From contig JALRMH010000030.1 in assembly GCA_026119935.1 (NCBI GenBank), forward strand, positions 310,001 to 374,000: 64,000 nucleotides of DNA, read 5' to 3'. Shown here one piece after another: positions 43,005-53,527 of this stretch (positions are counted from its first letter, which is position 1; each line of letters begins with the position of its first letter). Origin of the DNA: Endothia cerciana. Lineage: Eukaryota; Ascomycota; Sordariomycetes; Diaporthales; Cryphonectriaceae. The notes under the pieces are model-generated. The model saw nothing but the letters and a program-made list of their open reading frames with translations, did not search any database and was not told the origin of the DNA. The translations under genes and the position numbers were made by a program.

Positions 43005-43979
43005 TCATTTCGAAGCCCCGGCGGCGCCCAGATCCTCCTTCGCGTCTGGCCTGTCCCATGTCTCCTTCTCGAGGCTTTCCACCGTGCCAATCAACTCCCA
43101 GACCCTCGTCCTCGCCTCGATCTTCTCCCTCTCCTGCATCTCGTACGTCTCCTCCAGCACATCCTTCATGAACGGCAGCATCTCCGTCTTGCTCGCGGCC
43201 TTGTAGTCATAGATCACAACATCCTCCTCTATCCGTGCCGAGACCCTCCTGTGCCTGTGCGAGAGTATGACCGCGTCCAGCACCAGCGACGTCGGGCTGG
43301 GCTGCGCCGACGGCGGGTGTCGCAGCTTGTGGTAGACAGACACCTTGTCCGGGTACGTCATGGGGAACTTGAAGTCAGCCTTGATACTCTTCATGATCAG
43401 CCCCACGCTCCTGGGTGTCATCAGCTCCGCCCACTCCGTCCTGTGCGCCGGGTCGACGTTCACGGCGAAGTTGGTCGCCCAGTTGACGCGGGACGACTCA
43501 GCGTAGCGGATGTAGGTGACGTTGTTGACGTGTTGCTGGAGGGCGCACACCACACACACACGCATACAAGTCAGCGTTCGTCCGTTCGTCCTGCCGGGTT
43601 GGTACTTCCCAGAGGAGAAGAAGAGACCATCAGGTTCTCAACGTACAAAGCTGTCCATCTCCCCCCAGACAACCTGCTGGCCCCCCAGTCCCCTCCTACC
43701 GCCCGTCAGGAACCCCTCGCTCCCCGCCACCAGCGCCCTCCACTCCGTCGCCAGCGCGCCCAGCACCTTCCCAGCCTCCGCGACCTGCGCCGGGGAGCAG
43801 CCGAATATTATGCATTTGCCTATGCGCGCGCGGAGGTCGGTCAGCCACCTCGACGGCGGAGGCCCTGGTATCGACTCGTTGTTCCTGGGAGTTGAGAGGG
43901 CCCGGGCGACGGCGGGTGTCGCGATCCGGCCTCGGCCCGGGATGGGGAGGAAAGGCGCGGGGCGCAGGCGAGGGGGCAT
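43005..43979 (-). CDS. hotdog-fold thioesterase (4HBT-like), probably mitochondrial
   Basis: Two exons, 43979-43647 and 43535-43005, with a 111-nt intron (GTACGT...CCAG) give 287 aa. The join produces GEMDSFQHVNNVTYIRYAES, the active-site helix region of hotdog acyl-CoA thioesterases (the D...HVNN motif), followed by SIKADFKFPMTYPDKVSVY and the LVLDAVILSHRHRRVSA strands. Residues 1-30 are rich in Arg, Pro and Ala without acids (MPPRLRPAPFLPIP), a probable mitochondrial presequence. The insert at 56-100 includes a GKCIIFGCSPAQ segment typical of the fungal subfamily. It presumably hydrolyses acyl-CoA; the chain specificity is unknown. The tail (240-287) is charged and helical. Confidence 0.85.
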
Positions 43980-44953
43980 CGTGGAGAGTGGGTGAGAGTG
44001 CTGCTGCTGTGGGGAGCCCTACAATCGCAGCCTTCCAAGGTTGAACGAGCACCATGTAATTACAAAGCTGGCTGTCGCTCTTGCGGCTCCCTCCCGGAGC
44101 TGAACTCGGCTTCTAGAAGCCTAAGACTACCAGTCGCCGATAAGATAAGAGAAGCGGTGGCGTCACCGCCGAGGTCGTCTTCAGGTTGTTTATTTACTAA
44201 TCATCTATCCGGTCCTTACAAGATAATTACTGAGTAACATACCTACTCACCACAATCTCGTCTCTGGCCAAGACAGCACGGCCAGATTCATGTCACGCCA
44301 GAGCCATTGGACGGTCAGATTTACTTGAACGAAGTCGAGCTTTCACACGAGAGTAGTCATTAATTAACCAACAAAAGCCAGCCTACCTTGGTTGATGGCT
44401 CTATAGGAGCCTATTCCACTATCATGCGCCGTCTGTGGTAGTGATTCCTATGCATGCCAACCACAGAATCGAATGCGAAATTTCTCTGAGCTTCCGACCA
44501 AGATACATGTCAGGCGCACTAGGTCCGCACCCATGGAGGAAAATCGTGTTCTCAGGAAGAGCTCATGACTTAGAGTATTGCTAACACAGAAAGGAATGTT
44601 CGATATGTATAGTGAGGCAATTAGTAAACTGCTTACCTATTCGCAGGCCTCGAATGTGTAAACAACTACTAACCCGCCCATGTGGCAGGGTGACCCGTTA
44701 AAACCTCCTCCCCTTTGCCTCCCTTACAAGCCTCGCTCTAGTCCAGTTACCATCGCTGACCTCGTACAGGTATGTAACGATCCCCCGCGCCAGACATTTA
44801 CGTCCTTGTTCGCCTTGTTATCTCATCCTCGGATGCAAGCAGCCGAGTTTCCAGCGTGCTGTGATGGACAGGCAGCGGAGCAGGGCAAGGTCACTTATCT
44901 TGATTGCTTGTAGTGGTCTGGCTGTCATCCCCTCGGCCTTCATTTTCGGATAA
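43980..44953. other. intergenic, no gene seen
   Basis: About 1 kb separating the thioesterase from the decayed transporter. AT-rich from about 44150 to 44680. Nothing recognisable. Confidence 0.45.
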
Positions 44954-45729
44954 TTAATCAGTCGATCCATGTTTGTGGTTCTTTCTCATTGCAGCTTGCT
45001 CATAACCGGGACCCTCAGAGGCCTTCGCAGTCTCCTCAGGGGTGCCACTCTTCATAGAAACCCGCCTCACCCCAAGTCCCACGATGCACAACGCACTCAG
45101 CGCCAGGGAGACGTTGAAAATCTTGACAATCGACGTGCTGATGGCGGCGGCCAGTGCCTGAGGGCGGCTGGTCGGGTGGCAGTGCTGCGACGATCTCGGA
45201 CAGGAGGGTCTGTACAACATAGCTCGGCTGTCCGAAGCCCATACCCACGCCAAAACCGTAGATTAGTTGGTATCCAACAAATTCTGGCAGTTGATCTGGA
45301 CGCGTACTGCGTGCCAGCGACCACCAGTGTCTCACAGGAGCATTGGGAAGACGAATCTTGGCCAGCCAACACGGCCAAGGGAACCAAAAATCACAGTGAA
45401 GAGAGACCAATAGCGGCCTTTTGGGTACGGGCTGCCTCACTGAGCTTCGCCAGGATCAAAACACTGCCAGGGAAAATGCCAGCGGCCCCAAGACCAGCAA
45501 GCGCCCTACCAACGACGAGCGCCACTTCGTTCGGTGCATCAGTACAGACTAGAGAGCCGATCTCGAAAACAACGATGGCGGCTAGATAGACGAGCTTGAC
45601 GGAGAAGAGCGAGTAGAGCTTGCCGTAACACAACTGGAAGCTGCTGGGGGTTAAGAAGTACGCATTCGACCACCAGCCAACGTCCTCGGACGTGTTGAAC
45701 TGCTTGCTGGTGATAGAAGTTGCGGTCAC
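44954..45729 (-). pseudogene. decayed MFS drug-efflux transporter (DHA2-like)
   Basis: The minus strand keeps recognisable parts of a 14-TM major facilitator. 45729-45394 reads EDVGWWSNAYFLTPSSFQLC and VVGRALAGLGAAGIFPGS (TM2-TM4 region with motif C-like Gly pattern). About 45290-45170 reads FVGYQLIYGFGVGMGFGQPS then VQTLL, which in intact relatives lies near TM12. In another frame about 45170-44954 reads AAISTSIVKIFNVSLALSA and a short tail with a stop. So the first helix and roughly 250 central residues are gone and at least one frameshift is present. This cannot encode a functional pump. Relatives include toxin and antifungal efflux pumps, but no biosynthetic genes lie nearby. Confidence 0.8.
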
Positions 45730-46198
45730 GAGGGTAGCCTTTTAAAAACCTTAACCCAAACCCTGATTCCAACTCGCTTATAGAAGCAAAAATTTCAAGC
45801 GGTGCTTGCGGCAACAAAGGGTTGGGGGTTATAGCTGAGGCCGACGTGTTATCCTTATAGATATCTTGCTATCCAAAGTACATAAAAGAAAGTTTAAAAG
45901 AAGGATTGCATGTCTTGAAGGGGTTATCGTGCTCTCTTAGATAAAGAGTTCATGAGATCATAAAGCTTATTTATTAAGATACTCTCCCTTGACCTGTCCT
46001 TTCTACCGCTTATTTAGGCTCAGGGCCTTCACCCGCCTGCCACCCTGTCGCGCCACCCCAAGCGCGGGAGGGGCTGCGATAACTGCTGCTACTTCGTCAC
46101 CGTCCGCCAACTCCCTTCCCGACGAACTACACACAACTCCCACGGCCAGACAGGAACCAGCGAACGATGCCCGCCGCGGTGCGTCCACGAAGAGCATA
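45730..46198. other. AT-rich flank of the transporter relic / 5' flank of LYR gene
   Basis: About 45735-45990 is AT-rich and likely the remaining eroded 5' part of the MFS copy. The rest is the LYR gene 5' flank. No gene called. Confidence 0.5.
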
Positions 46199-47300
46199 AT
46201 GCCGCCTCCGATCAACCCAGAGCTGAGGCACGAGGTCATCGCGATCTACAAAGGTGCGTCGCCAATGCGCCGCGGCTTGTGCCGCCCTCACCGGGGCCAC
46301 GGGGCCTCGCTGAATTGAGACGCCCACGCCCCGGGCCGAACTGCGCACGCTTTCTGGGAGGTGAGACTGACGCCCCGGCGATCTTGCAGAGCTCCTCAAC
46401 CTGGGCAGGGAATACCCCAAGGGTCTCGACTACTTCCGGCCGCGGCTGCACAAGGCCTTTATGGCCAACGCTGGACTGCGCGACGAGGAGGCCATCAGGA
46501 AGGGAATCGAGAGGGCCAAATTCGTGCAGAAAGGTCAGTTTGCACTTCAGCCCACCATACACCGGGGCCGAATGGTCGCTTCAACCTCTTGGGCAGTCGG
46601 AACTGACATTCATTAAATTCGGCCCGACAGAGATAGAAGCGCTGTGAGTTACACCCCTTCGACAGACAGTCTCCCCCCTGGATCCCACGGCAGCAAGTCG
46701 GTTATGTGGCACGGCGCAGTGCGGCAACACCCTCAGAGGGGGAAAAGCGCACAAGAATGCAGGAATGCGGGATACTGGTGGATCAGATGCATTGCTTCAA
46801 CCCTCCCCTCCTTATGCCCGAGACAAGCATGTTTCTCGGCCCCGTCCCGAGATCCTTCCCGTCCGCCCGTTGTGACACGCGACTAGAGACAGGATCTGCA
46901 TCATGCCGGTCGTGCATGCTGCAGAATTCCCATGACGGCCGCGTGCTGCGAGCACGTACAAGGCCAGTTTCGACGTCAGAGAAGCCTCCGTACACGCGAG
47001 CAAGTGTGGCGTTGCCCTCGGCATCGAGGTTCTGACAGCGAGGGAGTCCGCCATGTCTACGATGAGCAGGAAATATGAATTGTCTGTCAGGTGGCTGAGA
47101 CGATGAAGAAAACTCATGCAAATGCCCCTGATGTCCAAGTCTGAACAACGCCCCTCTCTAGTATATCAAACTCAGCATGCGTATCGTGGAAGGAAATGCG
47201 ACGATAGTAGAAGATGGCTGACAGATGTCGTGTGCTCGTTATATACAGGTATTACCTGAAGAGGTATCGCACGCTGAGGAAACGGTATGACGGGGCGTGA
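46199..47300 (+). CDS. LYR-motif protein, LYRM5/ETFRF1-like
   Basis: Four exons: 46199-46253 (55 nt), 46390-46533 (144), 46631-46643 (13) and 47249-47300 (52), 87 aa. The spliced product reads LRHEVIAIYKELLNLGREYP, then KGLDYFRPRLHKAF, FVQKEIEALYYLKRYRTLRK, and ends RYDGA. This matches the small LYRM5 family (mammalian ETFRF1), mitochondrial matrix proteins that bind acyl-carrier protein and regulate electron-transfer flavoprotein. The LYR tripeptide position reads IYK, as in some members. The 13-nt exon is required: skipping it breaks the frame. Intron 3 is 605 nt, far longer than others in the window. Intron 2 uses a GTCAGT donor. Upstream ATG choice: 46199 starts the first conserved helix. 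Confidence 0.82.
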
Positions 47301-47421
47301 ATGTCGGGATGCGAAGTCGGGACGCGTGCGGTCGGGATCGAAGCGCTGGGCGGTTCGATAGATGCGATCAGGGTCGTTGACAGACCCACCACAATGGGCC
47401 ACCATGACGGCATGAGCCTCA

Positions 47422-49650
47422 TCATGAAGGGTCCTGCACCTTACGCGCCCACCAGGCCCCCACCTCGAGACACTCGCCCCAGCTCGCCCCATCGTTCTCG
47501 ATGAGCTCCTTCATAAGCTTGCCCATCCAGGCGTCCCACTCGTCCTGCTTCTTGCCGCTCACCTCCCTCAGCACTGGCTCCATGCCCTCGATGAAGCCCA
47601 GCACGGTCTGCAGCGCGGTCTGCCTGAGTGCCAGCTGTGCCGAGCCCAGCGTCCTGCCCTTCTTCTCCCCGTTACCGCTGTCGCCCGGGTTGTTCTTGTT
47701 TGCGGCCTTCCCAACTAGCTTGCCCGTGTCAACGTAGCTCTTGCCGTCCTTGGTCACAACACCGCCCACGCCCTCGCGCTCCCACCGCACCTCTGTCAGC
47801 GGGATGGCCAGCCGCTTGAAGCCGTGCCCGCAGAGGAGTGGTTCTTGGACGAAATAGGAGCCGATGTTGGCACATGGCCAAGTAAGCAGTTGTTGGGAGT
47901 CAAGGTATTTGCTGACCCAGGTGTTGTACTCAATCAGGTAGTTGTTCTGTGGCCCCGAGAGCGGCGTATTGTTGCCCAGGAAGTAGGCGCCAAGCTCGGT
48001 GACCTGGTTTTCCTGCTCGCCCTTCTTGCTGCTGCCGTTGGACGAGTCGCTGCCATTGGTCGGGCTGCTCGATTCAGGGTCGAAAACCCTAGGCGCCGTG
48101 GTCATCGTCGGCGTATCTGGCACGTGTGGTCTGAGCATCCGGATGGGGTGGTCGCATTCCCACGACTCGAGGGTGCCGCCCGGTTTGAGCACGCGCAGAA
48201 ATTCATCTATGAGCGATTGGTACTGGGGGAGCTTGTTGACCAAGGAGAGCTCCTTGCACATGACCAAGTCGAACTCCCCGTCAGGGAACGGGAGGGGCAA
48301 GATGCGCATATCATGCTGCACAAAGTCCCACTTCATCTTCTTGTCTGGCGGCTGTTCTGCCCAGTTGCCTGCTGCCGAACATGCCGAGCCCCTGTCCTTG
48401 GGCACTACCGGAGGGACCGCACTGCCGGGATCCGGTATGCCGGCGATTCCCCCGAGGGGTGCGATATCGAGGCCCGTAAACGAGATGTTCGAGTGGCCCT
48501 TGCGGGAGAAGTACGAGTGGCACATCATGCTCCAGAACCCGTAGCCACAGCCCAAGTCGAGCACGCGCGTGGGCGGTTGTTTGGCAAGAGCTGGCGAGCA
48601 GACCGGGCCGCCGAAGAGCTGGAAGAGGAGGAGGGTCCGCAGAGACTGGCGATGGAGCTCATGGAGGTCGACGGGGAGGGGGTAGGGCAGGGTCGGGTCC
48701 GAGAGGTAGGTACGGCCGTTGCTCTTGGTGACGAACGGCTTCCCGGGTCGGACCTGCCGGGACCTGGCCGAGGAGTCATCGTCGTCCCTCGAGGCGGAGG
48801 CGAGGTCGTTGGTGGACATGACAGTACGGCCGCTCACGGTGGTGCTGGCACTCACACTTTGGGAGCGGAGGTTGCTGTCGCCGCCGGCCATCGCATCGTG
48901 GTGTCTCGGATTGCGACGGCGCTCACGATCGAAGGATGTGGATGTCGACGTCGACGCGGGTGGCGATGTGGCTGCCGTAGGGGTGCTGAGTCGTCTGCGC
49001 CCTGACCTGCGACTGGCTCGGTACTCCCTGACAGAGTACACAGGGATCAGAGGGGCGCCGGAGTGTGGATAAGGATGTGGGATGACGAGCTCGCGGGGGT
49101 CTCCGGGGGGGGCTTCTGGGTGAGGCTGTCGTCGTTGGTACTCGAGTCTCGGGCCGTGTCGCTGGTCATCGCCGGCTTGTTCTTGCGAGCGGGAGGAGGT
49201 TGTAGAAGTAGAAAGGAGGCTGCCGGAGTCTGCAGATGGCTTATTGCAGGAAGCACACACCGAGGTGGAGTTTGATGGAGATTCAGATGGCAAACAGGGG
49301 GCGGATGCAGGCCCGGTGGTGGCCAAGGCAGCAGGACTTGCAGGAACCGTCAGGGGGGGTCTGGGCTGAAAAATGCCAACAGGCGGGGCGGTATTGGTGC
49401 GGCCTGCTACGGGGGTGGCGGCGTAGGTGCTGCGTGGCACATCTGGTGGCTGATGCCGCTGGGCAAACTGCCCGCACGTGCAGTAATCCCGTGCTGATGC
49501 GCCAGTGTCGCCAGCACCGCCTGACGTTCCCGGCGCTGCCTGCTGGGGGGCGAGGGGCCGTGAGGAGGGGCCAGCTCTGGACCTCGAACTCGTTGCGATC
49601 TCGCCCGGAAACGGCCGCCGGCTTGCCGCGAAACCCCACGCGTACTCCAT
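47422..49650 (-). CDS. SAM-dependent methyltransferase with long disordered N-terminus
   Basis: Single exon, 742 aa. Residues 1-320 are Ser/Pro/Thr/Arg-rich, low-complexity and probably disordered. From about 330 the class I methyltransferase fold begins: LSDPTLPYPLPVDLHELHRQ, motif I VLDLGCGYGFWSMMC (about residue 362), FTGLDIAPLG, the acidic/aromatic motif FDLVMCKELSLVNKL and LIDEFLRVLKPGGTLESWE (post-motif). The C-terminus carries a helical WEREGVGG...KTDGKSYVDT segment and WGECLEVGAWWARKV. It resembles UMTA-type fungal methyltransferases rather than LaeA by domain length. The substrate is unknown. Residues about 455-510 are an additional Ser/Asn-rich insert inside the domain. The stop lies 121 bp from the LYR gene's stop codon (convergent genes). 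Confidence 0.85.
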   Translation of the reverse strand: MEYAWGFAASRRPFPGEIATSSRSRAGPSSRPLAPQQAAPGTSGGAGDTGASARDYCTCGQFAQRHQPPDVPRSTYAATPVAGRTNTAPPVGIFQPRPPLTVPASPAALATTGPASAPCLPSESPSNSTSVCASCNKPSADSGSLLSTSTTSSRSQEQAGDDQRHGPRLEYQRRQPHPEAPPGDPRELVIPHPYPHSGAPLIPVYSVREYRASRRSGRRRLSTPTAATSPPASTSTSTSFDRERRRNPRHHDAMAGGDSNLRSQSVSASTTVSGRTVMSTNDLASASRDDDDSSARSRQVRPGKPFVTKSNGRTYLSDPTLPYPLPVDLHELHRQSLRTLLLFQLFGGPVCSPALAKQPPTRVLDLGCGYGFWSMMCHSYFSRKGHSNISFTGLDIAPLGGIAGIPDPGSAVPPVVPKDRGSACSAAGNWAEQPPDKKMKWDFVQHDMRILPLPFPDGEFDLVMCKELSLVNKLPQYQSLIDEFLRVLKPGGTLESWECDHPIRMLRPHVPDTPTMTTAPRVFDPESSSPTNGSDSSNGSSKKGEQENQVTELGAYFLGNNTPLSGPQNNYLIEYNTWVSKYLDSQQLLTWPCANIGSYFVQEPLLCGHGFKRLAIPLTEVRWEREGVGGVVTKDGKSYVDTGKLVGKAANKNNPGDSGNGEKKGRTLGSAQLALRQTALQTVLGFIEGMEPVLREVSGKKQDEWDAWMGKLMKELIENDGASWGECLEVGAWWARKVQDPS

Positions 49651-52600
49651 CCTATACTGTCTTTTATCGCCGGGTCCCCGCTGACGCAGACCGCAGCCTC
49701 AAAACTGGCGTGTTTTAACCGAGCCCACAAGTGACAGAGCGATGGTGATCTCCGTGCCCATCTGGGTCCCTTTAAGCGCCCACCGCGGAACCATCTCCGT
49801 GGGCGGTGGGAGGGGGGAGCGGTCCAGGTTGGTAGTAGGTGCCCACGACCTACAGCCTGAGTCATGTAGGCGTCAGCAGACATGATACTACTCATAGGAA
49901 AGTGACCACTCATTGCTGAGAGGGAGGTAGTGGGTTTTGGTTTTTTTTTTTGGTTTTTTTGGAGGGGGGGGTTTAAAAATAAATATAAAAAAAGGGGGGG
50001 AGGGGGGGGGGAGAGAGAAATCAATCAATCAATCATAGCCATGACTCGGGGCCCCTGATGGTAGGGTATATTCAGAGGGCAGATATCAGAGGGTCGGGGG
50101 GGGCCACGCATACACAACACAACTACTTCTTCCACTTGTCAAAGTGCTGCGTGTGGGTACGGCCGAGATGCCCATGAGTCCCCATCGAATCTCGGCCTGT
50201 TTTCCCAAGGTCGGAGGCATGTCCACCTCCGAAACATGACGCCGTCCAGCGCATGATAGGTCCTCCAAGAGGCAGAGGACAGTGTATGGGCAGCCGGCGC
50301 CCTAGACCCCTCGGAGTATCTGGTGGCCCCTGATCGTAGGTAGCATGAGAAGATATCTCTTGCTGAGAGGCCTCCGCCCGCCTGTCCGGATTGAGAACGC
50401 CTCCGCCGGCTCGCGGTGAAGAATCCGGTCGAGTGCAGAGTTGCTTACCTAGCTGGTTGCCCGGCCCGGGTCCTGGGGGTTCTGAGGAGAGAGAGAGACG
50501 TGCGTACTATAGTATGATCGTGATTGAGGCAGCCCCGTGGTTCACGGCCCGTAGTGTCGAGGAAAATCCCGAGTACCCTGTCCTTGCTTGATGCTCAATG
50601 CTCGACATATCCGGGTTACTTCCCCGGGTTGGATCCTGCGGGGCCCGGCGAGTGCCCGCGGGCTGCGGGCTATTGAGGAGCGAGAGGCGGACGGCCAGAT
50701 GATGTTATCTGTGAGGTGTCGACTCGCGGGATGTCGCAATCTGCTCTTCGACTTTGAAACGTCCAGGGAGGTGACAGTCAGGATCAACCGAGATCGCTCG
50801 CCCGCTTCGCCCACACGGCCGCTCTGCAGACGGACAACCACACGTGCGGAGCGAACCTGCCTCACTGGCGACGAAGTAAGACGAGTGGACGGGCAGGATC
50901 CCCAGCGAGGGATGCAGCAGAGGACCCCGCGAGGACCAGGGCAGGACAGGCAACAGGATGGCCCGGCGCCTTTTATATGCACGCGCGCCGTCTCTTGACG
51001 CGCCATCCGATTCGGTGTCTCACCAACAGTCTGCCCAATCCGCCAGCGCCCGGCCTGCGAGCAGCCGCGGTCCCGTTGCCCCTTGTGGTTGGGCGGGCCA
51101 ATATCGAGCTGAGGACTCGTTACGGAGTAATTGCGGGGGAGAAGCAACACTCGCATGTGCACTGCAGGGCAAATGCTGCGTCTGCCTGTCACCGGGTTGC
51201 GGGGAGGGACGACGCCCTGACCCGACGGCCGGCTGTTGGATAGTAGCGCCCCCTCACAGCGCAAGCGACGAGTCCGGTTTAGTCGTCAAACGGCCATCCT
51301 GGCAAGCCTTGTGCGAGTCGATTGGACATCCTCCTAGAGTTGAGACCTCCGGCCCAACGCTGGCGGCATGTTGGGCCGTTGACAAGCTTTCCGGTCCCTT
51401 TGCAAGTAGTGCCCACCGCGGGGAGGTCAGCCAATGTCAGCCCATCGGTATTACTAGTATGTCCCAGACAGACACGTGCAAGACCCCCTCACCGTCGTCT
51501 TGGTCCCAGGGATCTGGTTCAGTCTCCGCAGATGCAATCCTACTTACTGTACTCTCTCTCTCCCAACCACCGGACCGAGCCTGTCTGGCCTGTTGTTGTA
51601 CTACTGCAGGCTGAGGATTCAGGGTTAGAAGGCTACCGAAGCTCGCAGTGCAGGGTACCTTGTTGGCTCTGTCAGGCATGAATCCCCTGCAGGCCGCGTT
51701 ACATTCTGGTGGTGGCATCGCCGAACGACCGGATGTGGACGTGTTGCAGACATCAGTACCATATCGTACAGGACTCCCGCTGGTGAAAATCCTATCCGTC
51801 GAGGCCGCGTCAGCCCTATGGCCGTCATTGCGGCCTGCAGTCTCGCTGGTTACCGGGCCCCTCTGACGCCCGCGCTATCCAGACGTAGAAACGGAGGGAA
51901 CTATGCGCCTCGGGTTGCAGTAATGTATCTCACAAGCAGAGTGCTGGCCCCCCGGTGAGTCCTGATGGGTACCGATCGATCGATCACCTGTCCCCGGGAG
52001 GTGGGCTGGCTTGGCAGATCGGTGTGATACCCTCCAGCTTACATAGTATGTACAGCCTGTACTGTGGTGCTCGTACCAAGTGTAGGGTAACATGTGCAGG
52101 CAAGGAGCTGCTTCCAACCACAGGTCTCTCCCGCCCCTAGGGGTCACCGGCCAGGCACGGAGCTTTGGATTAGGTGAGGTATTCACAGGGCCAACTCACT
52201 CCGGAAGTAGCATCCCTAAGTTGACTGTGCCTGGCTGGATATGAGGAACGTGGCCACAGAATCCCCCTCATTACCGAATCTCCACATTCAGCTGAGGTCG
52301 TCATCAGCACCACCAGTCAGGCCCCGATAGTGAGAATATTGCCAGTTTCCCCTGTGCGTAGATGGGGACCTCAACGGCCTGCATGGGACTGACAACTTTG
52401 TCGAATAGCACCTGCTGGTTCCGAGCTCTGCAAGTGGGCTCAAGCCAGGCCGGTCTCAGCAACGTCCAAGGTCTTCTCGACAGCTCTCAAGTTTCTGCCC
52501 TGACGACCTGTACCCCTCTCGCAGTATTGTGTACCTCTAAGTTCCTCAATTCCCGTCACTGCCTCTGTCTTACCAGAGGGGGAAGGGAGCCTCCCATCGC

Positions 52601-53527
52601 CCACGGCTTGTTCGGTTTGGTGAGTGTCACGTGGGGTTGGTGCACGGGCCCTGCCTGTGCACAAGCCACCTGGGCTTCACCCCTGCGCGGTTGGAGGCAG
52701 ACATCTGCACCTGTTGATAGCAGCCGGGAGCACACCAGCAGCACCAGCAGCATCAGCCAGAGGGTCCATATTCTTCGCATCCAGTATCCATTGACAATCT
52801 CATACAGAAATTTCGGCCACTGTACACATTCATTCATATGGGTGAGTCACCTTCAGCTCTCCATCACCTCCCTGGGCCCTGGGCATCAGACTCCGGAAGG
52901 CCTTCAGCCCCTCCATCCTTCATCCGCAGCATCAAACACGCGCCCCGGTCCCGATCCTCAGCCCACCACCCACCCTCTCGCGGCTTATGGTACCCTCATT
53001 AAGCCCCGGAACCAGGACTGACACCTTCTTCCCACACCCTCAGTCTGTGATACGCCTACGGCCCGGGTCATAAAAGCAAACAAAAAAGAAATCCGCTAAG
53101 CGGACCGTCCACCGTTGGCCTGGTGCGCCGCACCCGTTTGCGTCCGCCCAGGAGCTCCACCGCGCTGCTCTGCTTGCCTCGACGAGCCAGCCAGCTGTTA
53201 CGAGACCCGAGCGAACTCGGTCACCTCGACCTTCACCACCCGACAGACCACCCTCGAACGGCCCTGTATATGCGAAGCTCGACCTCCGTCACACTCACGC
53301 CGAGGCAGATGAGACATTGACCCCGGGAACAAGACCGACCTTGCTCTCCTTCTCGCCCCTCGACTATCTATGCTGGAAGGCCCTTTTGTCGAAACCCATG
53401 CGCCGGCGCCGGCCACAGCGTTGCTCCATCAACACCTTACATGAGCTGCAGAGCTACCACGACAAGAAATCGCCTTGCCAAGCCTGCCCGCCTGGTCCGA
53501 CCCGCGGCTCTCATCCACGGTAGCTAG
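49651..53527. other. 3.9-kb region upstream of ccr4 and the methyltransferase
   Basis: Divergent promoter region of two genes. Homopolymer block at 49937-50033. From about 50300 to 53500 no gene could be supported: open frames 50542-51264 (-) and 52362-53021 (+) have atypical composition and no family. CTAG immediately before the ccr4 ATG could be the 3' end of a 5'-UTR intron. Confidence 0.45.
49937..50033. repeat. low-complexity block of T, G and AATC repeats
   Basis: Contains T11/T7 runs, several G7-G10 runs, AT-rich filler and a (AATC)4 array in under 100 bp of the methyltransferase 5' flank. Confidence 0.85.

Noticed and set aside
47824..49005. 393-codon open frame on the plus strand
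   Set aside because: It is antisense to the well-supported methyltransferase, and its translation is Glu/Arg/Val/Ala-biased as expected for the complement of GC-rich coding sequence.
50542..51264. 240-codon open frame on the minus strand
   Set aside because: Arg/Ser/Pro-biased translation with scattered Cys and no recognisable motif; chance opening in GC-rich DNA.
52362..53021. 219-codon open frame on the plus strand upstream of ccr4
   Set aside because: Composition unlike the neighbouring proteins and no family; more likely leader or intergenic sequence.
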